Assembly (NCBI GenBank): GCA_022828595.1
Contig: JAKGHH010000006.1
Location: 10,602,633 to 10,666,632, forward strand
Source of the DNA: Nelumbo lutea
Taxonomy: Eukaryota > Streptophyta > Magnoliopsida > Proteales > Nelumbonaceae
Length of the DNA: 64,000 nt
Reading direction: 5' to 3'
Under the pieces are notes generated by a model. It ran no database searches and was not told the origin of the DNA. It was given only the letters and a program-made list of their open reading frames with translations. The position numbers were made by a program, and so were the translations under genes. Of the stretch, positions 11,098 through 22,057 are shown piece after piece; positions within the stretch are counted from its first letter, which is position 1, and the number at the start of each line of letters is the position of its first letter.

Positions 11098-13098
11098 ATG
11101 TCGATAGCCTTTTGGACGAGCCCGAGGTGGGTACCTCGGCTCAGGGTAACCCTCCCGAGGCACGAGAGGCCTCGAGTCACCAGGCATCCACCTCTCATCG
11201 AGTTCGGATGCCAGATAGGTTCGGGCCCTCCACCATGACCTTGGAGAGGCTCTGCGAGCTCATTCGGCAATACAACTTGTCAGGGGAGTACACCTACAGT
11301 TTACCTGCAGGGAACTTCCCATGGGAGCACGGCCCTGACGAGGTCGTGATCTTCCGAGAGTAGCTCATAGCCGGGCTGCGTCTTCCCTTCCATCCACTCT
11401 TAGTGGAGGTCTTGAAACATTTCAACGTTACAATATACCAGCTTCATCCGAACTCAGTCCGTAACGTGGTTGGGACCATCTCTCTTTGTTATGAGTATGC
11501 CATCCCCCTTGACTTGGACATACTTTGCTCCATCTTGACCATCAAGAAGAGTGCTTCATGCGTTCTTCCCGAGCACAGGAGGGCTTACTACTTGTCCCCC
11601 CGCCCGAGCTTTAAGCTAATGCACAAGCTTCCTAGCAAGGTCCTGCCCTGGAAGCAGGACTACTTCGTAGTCTGGAACCCCGCGGGGTGGCCCTTCCCTA
11701 CTCACTGGAGGGCGGCTATCCTAGACCCTGGCATCATACTCGACAAGAAGACCAGTGAGGCATTCCAATCGTGGGCTGAGGTCGGCTGTGATTTCAGAGA
11801 TTATATCAAAGAGGGTATGCTCTTCCAGGTCGGCTTGAGCCCGGGTAGGTAGTTAGTACCTTAGCTGTTTGGCCTACTCTTCTTTTCCTTCTTTTACTCG
11901 AGTACTAACGCCGAACTCTTTTGTAGGTCCTATGGAGGCAGATGAACTCAAGGGAGACCGGTTTTTTAAACACATGAAGGGGAGGAAGAAGTGGGCTGCC
12001 AAGAGAGCTCGTATCGAGTCGCCGCCTGTCCCCACTCCCGAGTCCTAACTTCCGCAGGCTCCAATTTTTGAGCCCGAGCTCCCTGGGGCTCCTCTAATCA
12101 TCGACTTGGAGGAGTCTCTACCACTTAGGGAGCCTGGGGCCTCGGCTGAGACCGTCGTGAGGTCGGCAGCCGAGGCCAAGGTTGATGTCGGGGCTGCTAA
12201 CGTTGTAGCCGAAGTCTCCGCTGAGCCTATTCACACAGCCGAAACGATTGTTTCTAGCTCGGGGAGCCCAGATGGGGTCCGAAGCATCTTGCTCCCCCAA
12301 TGCGGTCTTCGGGAGAGCAAGGGGGCCACTTACTCCGAGGAGATTGCGGTTTCGGCTGACATGCTCAATCCTTCTCAGCTCGGAGCCCGGGCTGCCACCC
12401 ACACTATGGTGGTAAGTCTCTTCTCTTTCTTCTCTTTTTTTTGTATGTGCTTCTCTGCTATTAACTAGCTCCTTTGTCAGGCAAACTCCGCCATGCACGC
12501 ACTTACTTTTCAGACCGAGAGGTACCTGAAGCGGGCTTTGACTGCCGAGGAATCTTCCTGCATTGCCCATACCGAACTGAGGATGGCTCGCGAGCAGATC
12601 CACCGGTTGGAGAGCGGCACCATGGCTCAAAGGGGCATCATCACTACGCTGATGGAGGAGAAGGACGGGCTAGCTCGTGAGAACATCGAGCTGAGGGGAA
12701 AAATGGAGGCCCTTAAAGCAGAGTCAGAAGGCCTTAAGGAAAAGGAGAAGGTTCTTCAGCACAAGGTGGAGTTCCTTAAGGCGGATATCACAGAGAAGAC
12801 CGAGATCTTTACCCAAGCGATAGAGGAGACGAAGGTCAAGGCTGTCTCTGAGTATATTCAGTTCGATAAGTTTGATACCGTTATGGGGGAGGCCTACCGC
12901 AAGGGGTTCAAGCTTAATAGATGGTTGATAAGGCATACATACCCTGAGCTCGACATAAGTGCCATCACCACCTCGTGAATCACAAGCGAGATAGCCCGTC
13001 AAGCCGCGGAGGATCCGGACTCAGAGGAGGGTGGTGATGAAGAAACTGATACCCCTGACTAGCCCGAAGCTCCTGGGGGTGGAGAGCCCCCGAAGTAA
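11098..13098 (+). pseudogene. Antisense ORF of the Tat element (Transposase_28-like, coiled coil)
   Basis: Plus-strand gene lying opposite to gag-pol. The first part (about 11112-11852) contains RQYNLSGEYTYSLPAG, LPFHPLLVEVLKHFN and QLHPNSVRNVVG blocks, which resemble the 'putative gypsy-type transposon' family PF04195. Then come a donor at 11847 (GTAGGTAG), an acceptor at about 11926, a proline-rich middle exon, another donor at 12414 (GTAAGT) and an acceptor at about 12480. The last exon (12481-12978) is a long coiled coil with LEEKDGLARENIELRGK-type heptads. A frame break near 11110 and a stop at 11361 disable it. Its function in the family is unknown. Confidence 0.7.
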
Positions 13099-13269
13099 TT
13101 GCCCTTGCATTCCGAGCCTGCGAGCTCAGTCCTTGCATTTTGTTTTTTCCTTTTGTTGAGCTCGTTGTATAAAATTTTACATGTTAATGAAATTGACCCT
13201 TTTTTGAGTGATCTTTCTTTTCTACGTATTGCCTTATCCAAGCTTGTCGTGGTTGTGTGTGGATTGGTT

Positions 13270-13665
13270 TGTCGAAGGCATAGTAGGGTGCATGCCCGAA
13301 CTGTCTTGCGGTGTACACCGAGGTGATTGCCAAAGTAAGGCATTGTAAGGCGTGTGCCTGAACTGCCTCATGGCGTACACCGAGGTGATTTCCATAGTGA
13401 GGCATAGTAAGGCGTGTGCCTGAACTGCCTTATGGCGTACACCGAGGTGATTGCCATAGTAAGGCATAGTAAGGCGTGTGCCTGGACTGCCTCATGGCGT
13501 ACACCGAGGTGATTGCCATAGTAAGGCATAGTAAGGCGTGTGCCTGAACTGCCTCATGGCGTACACCGAGGTGATTGCCATAGTAAGGCATAGTAAGGCG
13601 TGTGCCTGAACTGCCTCATGGCATACACCAAGGTGATTGCCATAGTAAGGCATCGTGTGCTTGAA
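13270..13665. repeat. 62-bp tandem repeat array in the Tat element
   Basis: The word AGGTGATT recurs at 13321, 13383, 13445, 13507, 13569 and 13631, a period of exactly 62 bp. Each unit contains GCGTGTGCCTGAACTGCC and GCGTACACCGAGGTGAT. There are about six units, the outer ones more diverged. The array lies between the antisense ORF and the end of integrase. Tandem arrays in this position are common in Tat elements. Short minus-strand frames over it are artefacts of the repeat. Confidence 0.9.
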
Positions 13666-13889
13666 CTACCTCCGAGGTGGGCTTAGCGCTGTAGGGTCTG
13701 CTTGCGCCCTTGACGCAGCGTGCTATGGTGCCGAGCTCCTTGGTCAACTTGGTGTTTTGGCCCCTTAGAGCTCTGAGAGTGACCCGTGGTCTACTCCATT
13801 ACTCATAGGTAATACTGTCTTAGGTTGACGATATTCCACGCCCGAGGTACTTGTTTCCCTTCTAGGGTTTCGAGCTTGTATGTTCATTC

Positions 13890-14936
13890 TTTGAGTTTTC
13901 ACTTTACTCGGTAGGGTCCTTCCCAGTTCGGACCGAGCTTGCCAACATCGGGCTCAGGCACCATAACCTTACAGAGAACCAGGTCGCCAACGCGGAGAGT
14001 CCGCTTTTTGACATTGGTGTTATAGTACCGAGCTACCCTTCGCTGGTAGGCCGCGGTCCTGATGTATGCGAGGTCCCATACTTCGTCAAGCAGGTTGAGG
14101 TTGGTATGTAGCTCGTCTTCATTTGCCCTATCATCATATGCTTCTAATCTTAGTGAAGGAACTTCAATCTCGATTGGAATGACTGCTTCGGTGCTGTATG
14201 TGAAGTTGGAGGGGGTTTCTCCCGTGGTAGTCTTTTCCGTGGTACGGTAGGTCCACAACACACTAGGTAGCTCGTCCGTCCACAGTCCCTTAGCTCGGTC
14301 TAGGTGCGCTTTTATCCCTCGAAGGATTGCTCTGTTTGTGACTTCCGTTTGCCCATTTGCCTGAGGGTGCGCCACTGAGGTGAAGTTCTGCTGAATCCCT
14401 ATGTCTCGGCACCAGTTTTGGAATTTGATGTCTTCGAACTACTTACCATTGTCGGAGATTAGTATCTGAGCTAATCCGAAATGACACACAATGTTCTTCC
14501 AAAAGAAGTTCTGCACATTCCGGGCTGTGATTGTTGTGAGAGGTTCAGCTTCGACCCACTTTGTGAAATAGTCAACTGCCACCACTAGGAACCTTCTTTG
14601 TCCTGTTGCTGGTGGGAATGGCTCGAGTAGGTCAATCCCCCATTGCACGAATTGCCATGGGCTAGTGAGGTATTTTAGGTTGGCAGTAGGCTGGTGGTGG
14701 ATGTTGGCATGCTTCTAACACTTGTCGCATTTTTTGACGAGCTCGGTCGCATCTACCTTCATCGTTGGCCAGTAATACTCCTGTTGTAGTGCTTTCAGAG
14801 CGAGGGCCCTGCCTCCCAAGTGTCCGCCGCATAGGCCCTCATGAGTATTGCGGAGGACGAGCTCGGCTTCAGAGGGTCGCAGGCAACGCAGGTAGGGGAG
14901 CGTATAGGATCTTCGGTACAGCCGTCCGTCAATCAT
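13890..14936 (-). pseudogene. Integrase of the Tat element
   Basis: At the N-terminal side (14715-14936) is an HHCC zinc-binding region with HEGLCGGHLGG and KKCDKC. The catalytic core follows at 14439-14648 (WGIDLLEPFPPATG, VDYFTKWVEAEPL, LISDNGK). The last part, 13899-14375, has HPQANGQTEVTNRAILRGIK and ends with the GPNWEGPYRV motif. Stops interrupt it after KKCDKC and after DNGK. It would insert the cDNA into chromosomes, but this copy cannot be functional. Confidence 0.85.
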
Positions 14937-14951
14937 GACGTATTTGGCTAC

Positions 14952-15640
14952 CTAATGCTCTACCCTTCTGGTGGCGTTACGATCTGCGGGAAGGGTCCCG
15001 TGTAGCAGGAAGCTTGTGAGCGGATCAATCCAGCTCGACTCTTTTTGAATGACGGGAGCAACCTCCTCTGCCCCCGTGAGAATGCTAGGTCGAGGCAAGT
15101 TCTCTATGTACACGGTTCTCATTGTGTTATCGCTAGAGCTGGCTAGACGGGATAGGGCATCGGCCTCGGCATTCTCTGATTTTGGGATTTGTTGAATGAA
15201 GTATGACCGAAAGTTGAGCAGAGCCCCTCTTGCTTTGGCTAAGTATGCTACCATGGTTGGCTCGTGGGCTTCGTATTCACCCATAACCTGGTTTACCATG
15301 AGCTGGGAATCACTATAGACAACGACGTGCTTGGCTTTCACTTCCTTTGCCAGATCCAGCCCGGCTAGCAGTGCCTCGTACTTTGCTTCGTTGTTGGATG
15401 CCGCGAACTCAAGGCGTAGTGCGTACTCTAGTTTCACACCGCTTGGCCCATACAGAACGATCCCAGCCCCGCTGCCTGCCGGTTTGATGAGCCATCTACG
15501 TGAAGGATCCCGAGTTCTTCATCCCAGTTCGGGCTTGGCCTAACTAGGAGAGACACCGTGCTGGTTGCTACTTCACGGGGCTTGAGTTCAACCGGCTTGA
15601 AAAGCTCGGGCTCACCCGCGCTGGGGGCCTTGTGTTCCAC
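14952..15640 (-). pseudogene. Second (additional) RNase H domain of the Tat element
   Basis: The frame reads LHVDGSSNRQAAGLG, then AASNNEAKYEALLAGLDLAK and VYSDSQLMVNQV, and ends with ENAEADALSRLAS. These are the acidic motifs of the archaeal-type RNase H acquired by Tat-lineage elements. It is separate from the usual RNase H just upstream in the polyprotein (15750-16070). A frame break lies at about 15435. Confidence 0.8.
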
Positions 15641-15749
15641 CGACTTGGAGACTTCAGAACTGAAGGTGCACTTTGCGACGAAATCTGCTAAGGCTTGGGC
15701 CTTGATAGCAGTTCGTGGCTTATACTAGAGTTCGTATTCGTTGAGCTCG

Positions 15750-16070
15750 ATGGCCCACTTTGTTAGCCTTTCTGAGACCTCGGGCCTGAGCAAGACTTGC
15801 CTCAGAGGTTTATTGGTAAGGACAACGATGGCGTGAGCTTGGAAGTATGGGCGGAGCTTTCAGGCTGCCACAACCAGTGCATAACCTAACTTCTCTATCT
15901 CGGGGTACCTTGTCTCTGCTCCCTGCAATATTTTACTAACATAGTAGACGGGTCGTTGGACCCGATCTACTTCTCTTATTAGTACCGATCTACTTCGGGT
16001 CAGGTTAAGACGGGGACGCTGGCTAATTGTCTTTTGAGCTCGTCGAACGCGAGCTGGCACTCTTCAGTCC
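15750..16070 (-). pseudogene. Canonical Ty3 RNase H of the Tat element
   Basis: RPVYYVSKILQGAETRYPEIEKLGYALVVAA at 15860-16060, shown here only in part, is the standard Ty3 RNase H block. It is followed leftwards by TNKPLRQVLLRPE and RLTKWAIELNEYEL. A stop follows YEL. It lies between RT and the second RNase H, as expected. Confidence 0.8.
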
Positions 16071-16245
16071 ACCTAAAACCTTTGTTTTTTATGGCCTTAA
16101 AGAAGGGCAAGCAGCGATCTATTGACTTGGACATGAAGCGACTTAGGGAGGCTAGCCGGTCGTTCAACCTTTGAACCTTCTTTAATTTTTAGGGTGGTCT
16201 CATCTCTAGGATGACTTTGATTTTGTCCGGGTTGGCTTCAATGCC

Positions 16246-17028
16246 TCAGTGGTTAACGATGTACACCAAGAATTTTCCCGAGGTGACACCGAAGATACAC
16301 TTGTTTGGATTTAACTTCATATTAAATCTACGCAAATTTTCAAAAACTGCACGTAAATCTTGTACTAATTCATGTGAAAATTGGGTTTTGACGACCATGT
16401 CGTCTACATAACACTCTACTTTTTTGCCAACTAGTGGCTCAAACAGCTTGTTTACAAGTCTTTGAAAAGTGGCCCCAACGTTTTTTAGCTCGAATGACAT
16501 GACCTTGTAATAGTACAGGCCGAACTCGGTTATGAAGGCAATTTTCTCTTCATCAGCTGAGTCCATCTTGATTTGATTGTAGCTCGAATAGGCATCCAGG
16601 AAGCTCAGCAACTCGTGCCCCGAGGTCACGTCCACTAGACGGTCGATCATGGGAAGTGGGAAGCAGTCCTTCGGGCAAGCTTGGTTCAGGTCGGTGTAGT
16701 CGACGCACATGCACCAGTTACCGTTAGCCTTTTTTACCAGAACGGGGTTGGCCACCCAGCTCGGGTAATGGACTTCCCTGATAAAATTAGCTGGAAGGAG
16801 TTTCCTGACCTCCTCGTCGACTGCCCTCCATCGCTCCGGGGCTAAGTTGCGTTTCTTCTGTCTAATGGGCCTAACTACAGGATCAATGTTGAGTCTATGA
16901 GTGATTATGTTGGGGTCTATGTCGGGCATTTCTGTCGCTGACCATGCAAAAACATCTAAATTTTCAAGTAAGAAGCTTACCAGTTGAGACCACAAGGGCT
17001 CCTTAATAGAAGCACCGATCTGAAGCAC
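16246..17028 (-). pseudogene. Reverse transcriptase of the Tat element
   Basis: 260-codon open frame. It contains WVANPVLVKKANGNWCMCVD, FPLPMIDRLVDVTSGH, SFLDAYSSYNQI and the catalytic ECYVDDMVVK with both aspartates. This is the best preserved part of the element. The frame closes at 16246, and the thumb and connection region to the left are broken. Confidence 0.9.
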
Positions 17029-17189
17029 CCGAGCTAGGTCTTCTGTCGAAGCCGGGATGGGGATGGTCTCCTCGGTAGGTGTGGCTTGCTCCGTGAACTG
17101 CTCCGCAGGTCGTTCTAGGTTGAGGTCATCAGCTACCTTGGCCTTTCCTTTGAGGGCGGCTACATAGCACTTGCGGGATTCAAGCTGAT

Positions 17190-17580
17190 CACCTCATGTC
17201 ACTCCGACTCCAAAGTCTGTAGGGAACTTCATCGCCAGGTGGTAGGTGGAAACTACCGCGCGTAGGGCATGGGTGATGGCCCCCCCTACTATTGCATTGT
17301 ACCGAGAGGGGGTCACGACCACCAGGAACTCGTGAGTGAGCCTCACTACACAGGGCCAGGTACCGACCTCTACCGGTACAATGACTCTCCCTAAAGGCCT
17401 GATCTCCTCGCCGCTGAATCCTACCAGTGGAGTGCTTGCGAGCTTCAGGTCGCTTTCTGGGAGCTGAAGCTGGTCGAAGGCTGCCTTGAAGAGGATGTCT
17501 TCCGAGCTGCCCAAGTCGACTAGGACGCGCTTGATCTCGAAGTCGTTGATCTTGATCCTTATGATGAGCGCGTCATCGTG
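17190..17580 (-). pseudogene. Aspartic protease of the Tat element
   Basis: The catalytic region reads RVLVDLGSSEDILF, with leucine where many retroviral-type proteases have Thr or Ser in D(T/S)G. Downstream are a flap-like segment and RYNAIVGG with THALRAVVSTYHLAMKFPT, typical of Tat and Athila proteases. The frame is open for 106 codons from the glycine of the motif. Confidence 0.75.
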
Positions 17581-18059
17581 GGGATAATGGACCCCTCGCG
17601 CATCGTCTTCGGTGAAGAAGATCGGTTCCTCTGGGGGTTAAGCTCTTCTCTGGCGGCCTCGTGGGCTGATGACCGAGCTGCGGCCAAGGTGTAGCCCGCG
17701 ACAACCGATCCTCCGACGATTACATGGATGGTTCTCTTGACTGGTCTTTTGTCGAGAGGTTGCCTCTATGGCTGCTCAGCCTATCTGCTGGACTCGGGAG
17801 CTTCTTTACTCTGTTCCCCTTGCCGACTTGCTTTATTGTTACTACCATGATGTACAAAATCTCTCAAATATCCATGACGGATGAATTCTTCTATTTCACC
17901 GCGGAGTTTATTACAATTTTCGGTGCTATGACTGTGATTTCTATGGAAACTACATTACAAGTTCTTGTTCCTAACATTAGGGTCGGCCTTGAGCCGAGGT
18001 GGCCACTTTACATATGGGGCATCCTTGATCACCATGAAGATCTCGGCCCGCTTCGTGTT

Positions 18060-19365
18060 GAGGGGTGTAAACACCCTTTCTGCTACTAGAGCTCGGAAAG
18101 GCTGAATCGGGTTTGCCCCCTGAGCTTGATCCTTCTTCTTCTTGTAGTCGTTAGGAGCTGGGGGTTCCGGTTCCCTTCTTCATTTTTCGGGGGTGTGCTC
18201 GCCCTTCTGGTTGATCTCCTCCTCTGTCCATATGAACCGATCTGCCAGTTCGAGGAACTCGATTACGGTCTTGGGTTGGTTCACAACCACTTGCCACCTA
18301 AACTCCTTGTGGGTGATGCCCCGCTTGGCCGCAGTGAGCTGAACTACAGGGTCTAGGTTGGGTATCTGCAGGCAAGCGTCATTAAACCGTTTGATATAGT
18401 TTCGGATGTTCTCCCCATCTCTCTAGACTATGCTGAGGAGGCTCTCCTGGGTCCTCGGGCATCTCTTGCTAGCAACGAAGTGGGAGGTGAAGACCTTCAC
18501 GAACTGGGCCCAGCTCCTTATTGAGCCCGGCGAGAGGTTTCGGTACCAAGTGCGAGCCACCCCTTTGAACGTAGTAGAGAAGGCCATGCACATACAGGAT
18601 TCACTTGCCCTGGCCAGGTGCATCTGGTACTGGAAGGCGTCGACATGGTCGTTGGGGTCGAAGGACCCATCGTATTTGTGCAACTGGGGGAGCTTGAAGT
18701 CTTTGGGCATGGGGACCGCTTCTGGAGAGGGAACCGATAGGAGTGGTGCAGCTCTTACCTCTCCCGAGCTTATTTCTATTTTGCCCTTGAGCTCAGGCAG
18801 GTTGTGGACGGTGGTAGTTCGGCGAGACCGGCGACGTCTTCCCTGCTTCTTGGCAGGCTCGACATTGGTGTTGTTGGCTTCAGTATTGCTGAGATCAACG
18901 AGCCCAGGGGGAGGCAGGGTTTGCTGCCGGTGGCTGTGGACAGATCCTTGTTCCAGGTCGCCTGCTAGCACCTCGAACCTGTTCTCCGTGAGTAGGGGCT
19001 CGAACAACGAGTATTGGGGTGATGCCGGCCTAATCGGTTGGGAAGCCCCCGACCTGACCACGGGCAGCACGGTGGGGGTAGGGAGCCTCCCCTTTCTTCC
19101 GTGAGACGATGCTGAAGTCTCTCCCCTACGGGAAGGGAGTTCACTGCGGCGCTGAGGCTTAGCTGGCTGCGTCGCCGAATGTTGGGGGGGGGGGAGCGAA
19201 GGGAACTATTGTTGATATTGGTAGTGGGACATTTGGTGCAGCACTTGCTGCTGGTGGGACTGGAGTTGCTGGAACTGTTGCATCTGAGCCTGTATGACTC
19301 ACATGCACTGCATCAGATCCTTGAGCTGACTTGGCTGGCCATTGGAGGGAGGATGGTGGGTTCAA
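18060..19365 (-). pseudogene. Gag of the Tat element
   Basis: Residues at 18423-19070 contain the retrotransposon gag domain: KYDGSFDPNDHVDAFQ, TWYRNLSPGSIRSWAQF and FTSHFVASKR. A continuation in another frame has ENIRNYIKRFNDACLQ at about 18380. The N-terminal frame (19159-19365) is rich in Pro and Ala. Plus-strand frames such as 18430-19104 are shadows of this gene. Confidence 0.85.
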
Positions 19366-19599
19366 CGAAGGTTATTCTGACTGTAGAGGGCAGTGGAACA
19401 GTCATGGGTGCCACCGGGGGGAGGACGGTCAGACTAGGGACCCCGTCCATAGAGAGAGGGATGGTGAACTGGCCGATGCAGACGGTGGGTAACTGGAGTT
19501 CGACGTTCGGTGTTGTAGGAGGAAGCCTTAAGTGTTGATGATATTGAACACTTCTTTGAAGAGAGTTGTACAGAAGTTACAGGAAGGCATTTTGAAGCA

Positions 19600-19620
19600 C
19601 TTCCCATAGATGACGCCAAA
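19600..19620 (-). other. Primer-binding site of the Tat element
   Basis: Immediately inside the 5' LTR the minus strand reads TTTGGCGTCATCTATGGGAA. It resembles the TTTGGCGCCGTCTGTGGGA primer sites common in plant Ty3 elements, with a few changes. Confidence 0.65.
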
Positions 19621-20492
19621 TGATGTTGCACAATCTGGGCACTCCTAGCTGGCTGTGACCTGGCTTCCGGCTGGAACGATCAACACCTTTGAGGAAGGAG
19701 GAAGTGAAGGGTTCTTGGGGAGATCCCGGTGGGAACACTCCGAAGGCTAAGTTAGGACTGGAGAAGAATTTCAAAGAGAGTAGAGAGTAAGAGTGCTGAA
19801 AGTGCTTAAGCTTCAATACCTTTGCTTCGCGAGGGTGGTGGTCCTTTTATACCGGAGGTCGGTCACATCAGGTGTAACTATCACTACCCTAGCCGTTACT
19901 GCCAGGACTGAGGTGGCAGGTGCAGGCTGCCACTGCAGGGTACAGACTCGTCAGGCGTGCTATGCTTTTCAGGGACAGCAGGCACGACGCCGCCTGGTAA
20001 GAGATGTGGGCAGTGCCACCAGATCTGGTAGGTACGGATGTCAGGCGGATCTTCCCTACAGGCTACCGAACTACTCTAATCCAGCAGGTACAGATTCTGC
20101 GGATGTAGTCCCGGGGTACTTCTCCTTCATGACACTTAGCCAAAAGCTGAGATGCCCCCTCCTCAAGAGTGGAGAGCTCGGGGTTCCCTAGGAGTGGAGA
20201 GCTTGGGGCTCCCTAGGAGAGGAGAGCTCGGGGCTCAAGGGGAGCTCGGACTCCAGCACGGGGAGCCTGGGTCCCTTAGAGCTGCGGGAGATCGGGGCGC
20301 CTAGGCCTTGCGCTCGGGGCGGGCTGAGCTTTGCCTCCTAGCGAGTTGTTACTCTCGCCGAGTCGCTTGGTCGGTCTTCGTCGAGCTTGTTACGCCGGGT
20401 TGCGGCCAAGCTGTCATGCTGAGTTATTGTTCATGCCAGGTCATGTCCACATGTCCCCGTGTTACGAGGTCGTGCCAAATCACCCTACATCA
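19621..20492 (-). repeat. LTR (5' LTR of the Tat element)
   Basis: 872 bp, TGATG...CATCA. In element orientation it carries a TATAAAAGG box at about 19845-19853 and would be the promoter for gag-pol. Confidence 0.9.
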
Positions 20493-20824
20493 CTATTCAT
20501 GCAGTTGAAGTTATTATTGTGCTTTTAGGGGGATGCAGGATTTACTCCCTACCAAAAAAAACAGAAAAAAAAAATAACAACAAACTACTGGTACAAAAAA
20601 GAAAATGGTTGTTAGAGAGTGCAGAAACTAATTGCAACGTACCCATGATCAGATTCCATATTTATTACATACGGAGTGCAGAAAACATAGTCCTAGATAA
20701 TTCATACAATGAAGAGACAAAACGAATAGACTAAAGATTGCGGAAGAACACCGGAAAAACTATATTGGCCAAAAGGATAAAGAAGCCGAATATGTAGTAA
20801 TCAAGAGAAACTGCAAAGCTTTAC

Positions 20825-20911
20825 CAGCAGCCTGAAGTCTTCCCGGCGGACTAAAACTTTGAAGAAGGAAGGTCTGTTCGGACGACAGGTATTACCAACT
20901 TTACAGTCCAT
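20825..20911 (-). CDS. REM-A exon 1
   Basis: 87 nt, 29 codons, starting MDCKVGNTCRPNRPSFF and ending REDFRLL before a gtaaag donor. The start is chosen because exon 1 of REM-B and REM-C begins at the same place with MDCTVANSCRRN. It is separated from exon 2 by the Tat element. The sequence is intact. Confidence 0.8.
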
Positions 20912-20950
20912 GTTTTCAGTTTTGTTCCGTTGGGCAGATAGTAATTCAAA

Positions 20951-20959
20951 CCTTTATAT
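20951..20959 (-). promoter_or_regulatory. TATA-like box upstream of REM-A
   Basis: The minus strand reads ATATAAAGG about 40 nt upstream of the ATG. The same box is present at 50135-50143 in REM-C and is changed to ATACAAAGG at 36783-36791 in REM-B. The short distance would leave a very short 5' leader, so this is tentative. Confidence 0.35.
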
Positions 20960-22049
20960 TGCAAAACAACACAGAGCATGGATTCCCCCCCAACGGTAAT
21001 CACATCAGCTGCCGCTACGATCTCAGACGACTGTCCAATAAAACACAGACACGATCTCTGTGTTTAAGTAACGATGGGAGACGCTGCCTGTTGCCTAAGT
21101 AATTCTGTCAAAACCAAACACAGCCTTGCGTCTTCTGCGGCAACATACCAATCTACTTTATGACACATTGCTTGCAGGACCGTCGTAATTCAACGGACTG
21201 TTAAGCTGAAACATTCGGATGGGTATTTACTAATCTTTGATGACATGCGGCTCAGATAGGCTTTAACGGTTAAAAACATTTAAATTGAGGCAGGTTGTTA
21301 GTGGAGTTCTCGCCTTCTTGTATACTTATAATACATTTAAGATATACATGAATTTGGTAATTTGGTGGAAAGATCTAATACACATACATATAATTTCCAA
21401 TTTTATAAAATTAATATATTTATAATACGGTTTTGTGAGGATTAAATCCAATTTCATAAAATTAATATATTTTAATATTATATGTGGGGTGTGAATTATC
21501 ATGAGAATGTCGGGAATCGTAGCAGAATTGAAATATGCATTTATACTTCATAAATGTAAAACGAATAGACTTAAATTTTAGTTGATTAATTCATTACTTT
21601 TATTTTTATTAATCTCATTGGTATTTAAAAATACTGGCTTTAATAATTAATTGTTTTCTTTTTTCTACTATTTTCATTGATATAATGCTGGTAATAGATA
21701 TTCATAAAATGTGATGAAATTAAGATTTAAAACCATTAATGTTTTGATGTGTTCATGTAATATACAAGGTTAAAAGTATAGATTTGAAAATAATTTGTCT
21801 ATCAAGAATATTTTTACAAAGCTCATGATATACAAATAATTGTTTATATTTACTTTTTGATTACTTTTTAATTTGATAATTTGCTAAGAGACCTGTCACA
21901 TCTTCATTATTATTATTTTTTTTGGATTTTTAGACTCCACTCCACCTCAAATTCAGATTTGTACTGTAGACCTCTAACAATTCAAATTTATAAACACCTC
22001 CACCTATAACACTCATACCTGCTGTGAATTGACATCAATTCCAAGCTAG
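20960..22049. other. REM-A upstream region and AT-rich intergenic DNA
   Basis: The first 250 bp (to about 21200) are homologous to the upstream flanks of REM-B (to about 36970) and REM-C (to 50340, then again 51690-51760), so they belong to the duplicated gene block. Beyond 21300 the DNA is AT-rich without recognisable genes. Confidence 0.6.
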
Positions 22050-22057
22050 CACCTACC

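Larger units (their letters stand above)
9747..20492 (-). mobile_element. Tat-lineage Ty3 LTR retrotransposon, 10.7 kb
   Basis: Complete-length element in minus orientation. LTRs lie at 9747-10633 and 19621-20492, both starting TGATG and ending CATCA. A 5-bp target duplication flanks it: GTATT at 9742-9746 and CTATT at 20493-20497, one mismatch. Element order from its 5' end is LTR, primer site, gag, protease, RT, RNase H, second RNase H, integrase, 62-bp tandem array, antisense ORF, LTR. The two RNase H domains and the antisense ORF point to the Tat group (Retand/Ogre-like). Many stops and frameshifts make it non-autonomous. By eye the LTRs differ at roughly 8% of positions, so it is an old insertion. 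It sits in intron 1 of REM-A, in the gene's own orientation. Confidence 0.9.
8225..20911 (-). pseudogene. REM-A, two-B3-domain protein gene with frameshift and giant intron
   Basis: Four exons on the minus strand: 20825-20911, 8887-9469, 8654-8786 and 8225-8536. Splice sites are GT-AG and agree with REM-B and REM-C. The product would be a REM-type B3 DNA-binding protein of the nucleus. The first B3 domain spans exons 1-2 (PSFFKVLVRREDF, later FVKHHSLALGEFPVFRY). The linker has four IKKE motifs, and exon 4 completes a second B3 domain. A complete Ty3 element occupies intron 1, making it about 11.4 kb. Exon 3 is 133 nt instead of 134: one C is missing in the codons after KTEH. The shifted frame meets a TGA formed across the exon 3/exon 4 junction, so the second B3 domain would be lost. 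Possibly a pseudogene, or a gene for a one-domain protein. Confidence 0.8.

Noticed and set aside
13270..13665. Possible CRISPR-like array
   Set aside because: The units are contiguous 62-bp tandem repeats without unique spacers, in a plant retrotransposon.
18430..19104. Plus-strand frame of 224 codons
   Set aside because: It is the shadow of the minus-strand gag of the Tat element, whose domain motifs are clear.
19179..19538. Plus-strand frame opposite the gag N-terminus
   Set aside because: No motif; it overlaps the Pro/Ala-rich start of gag and the leader.
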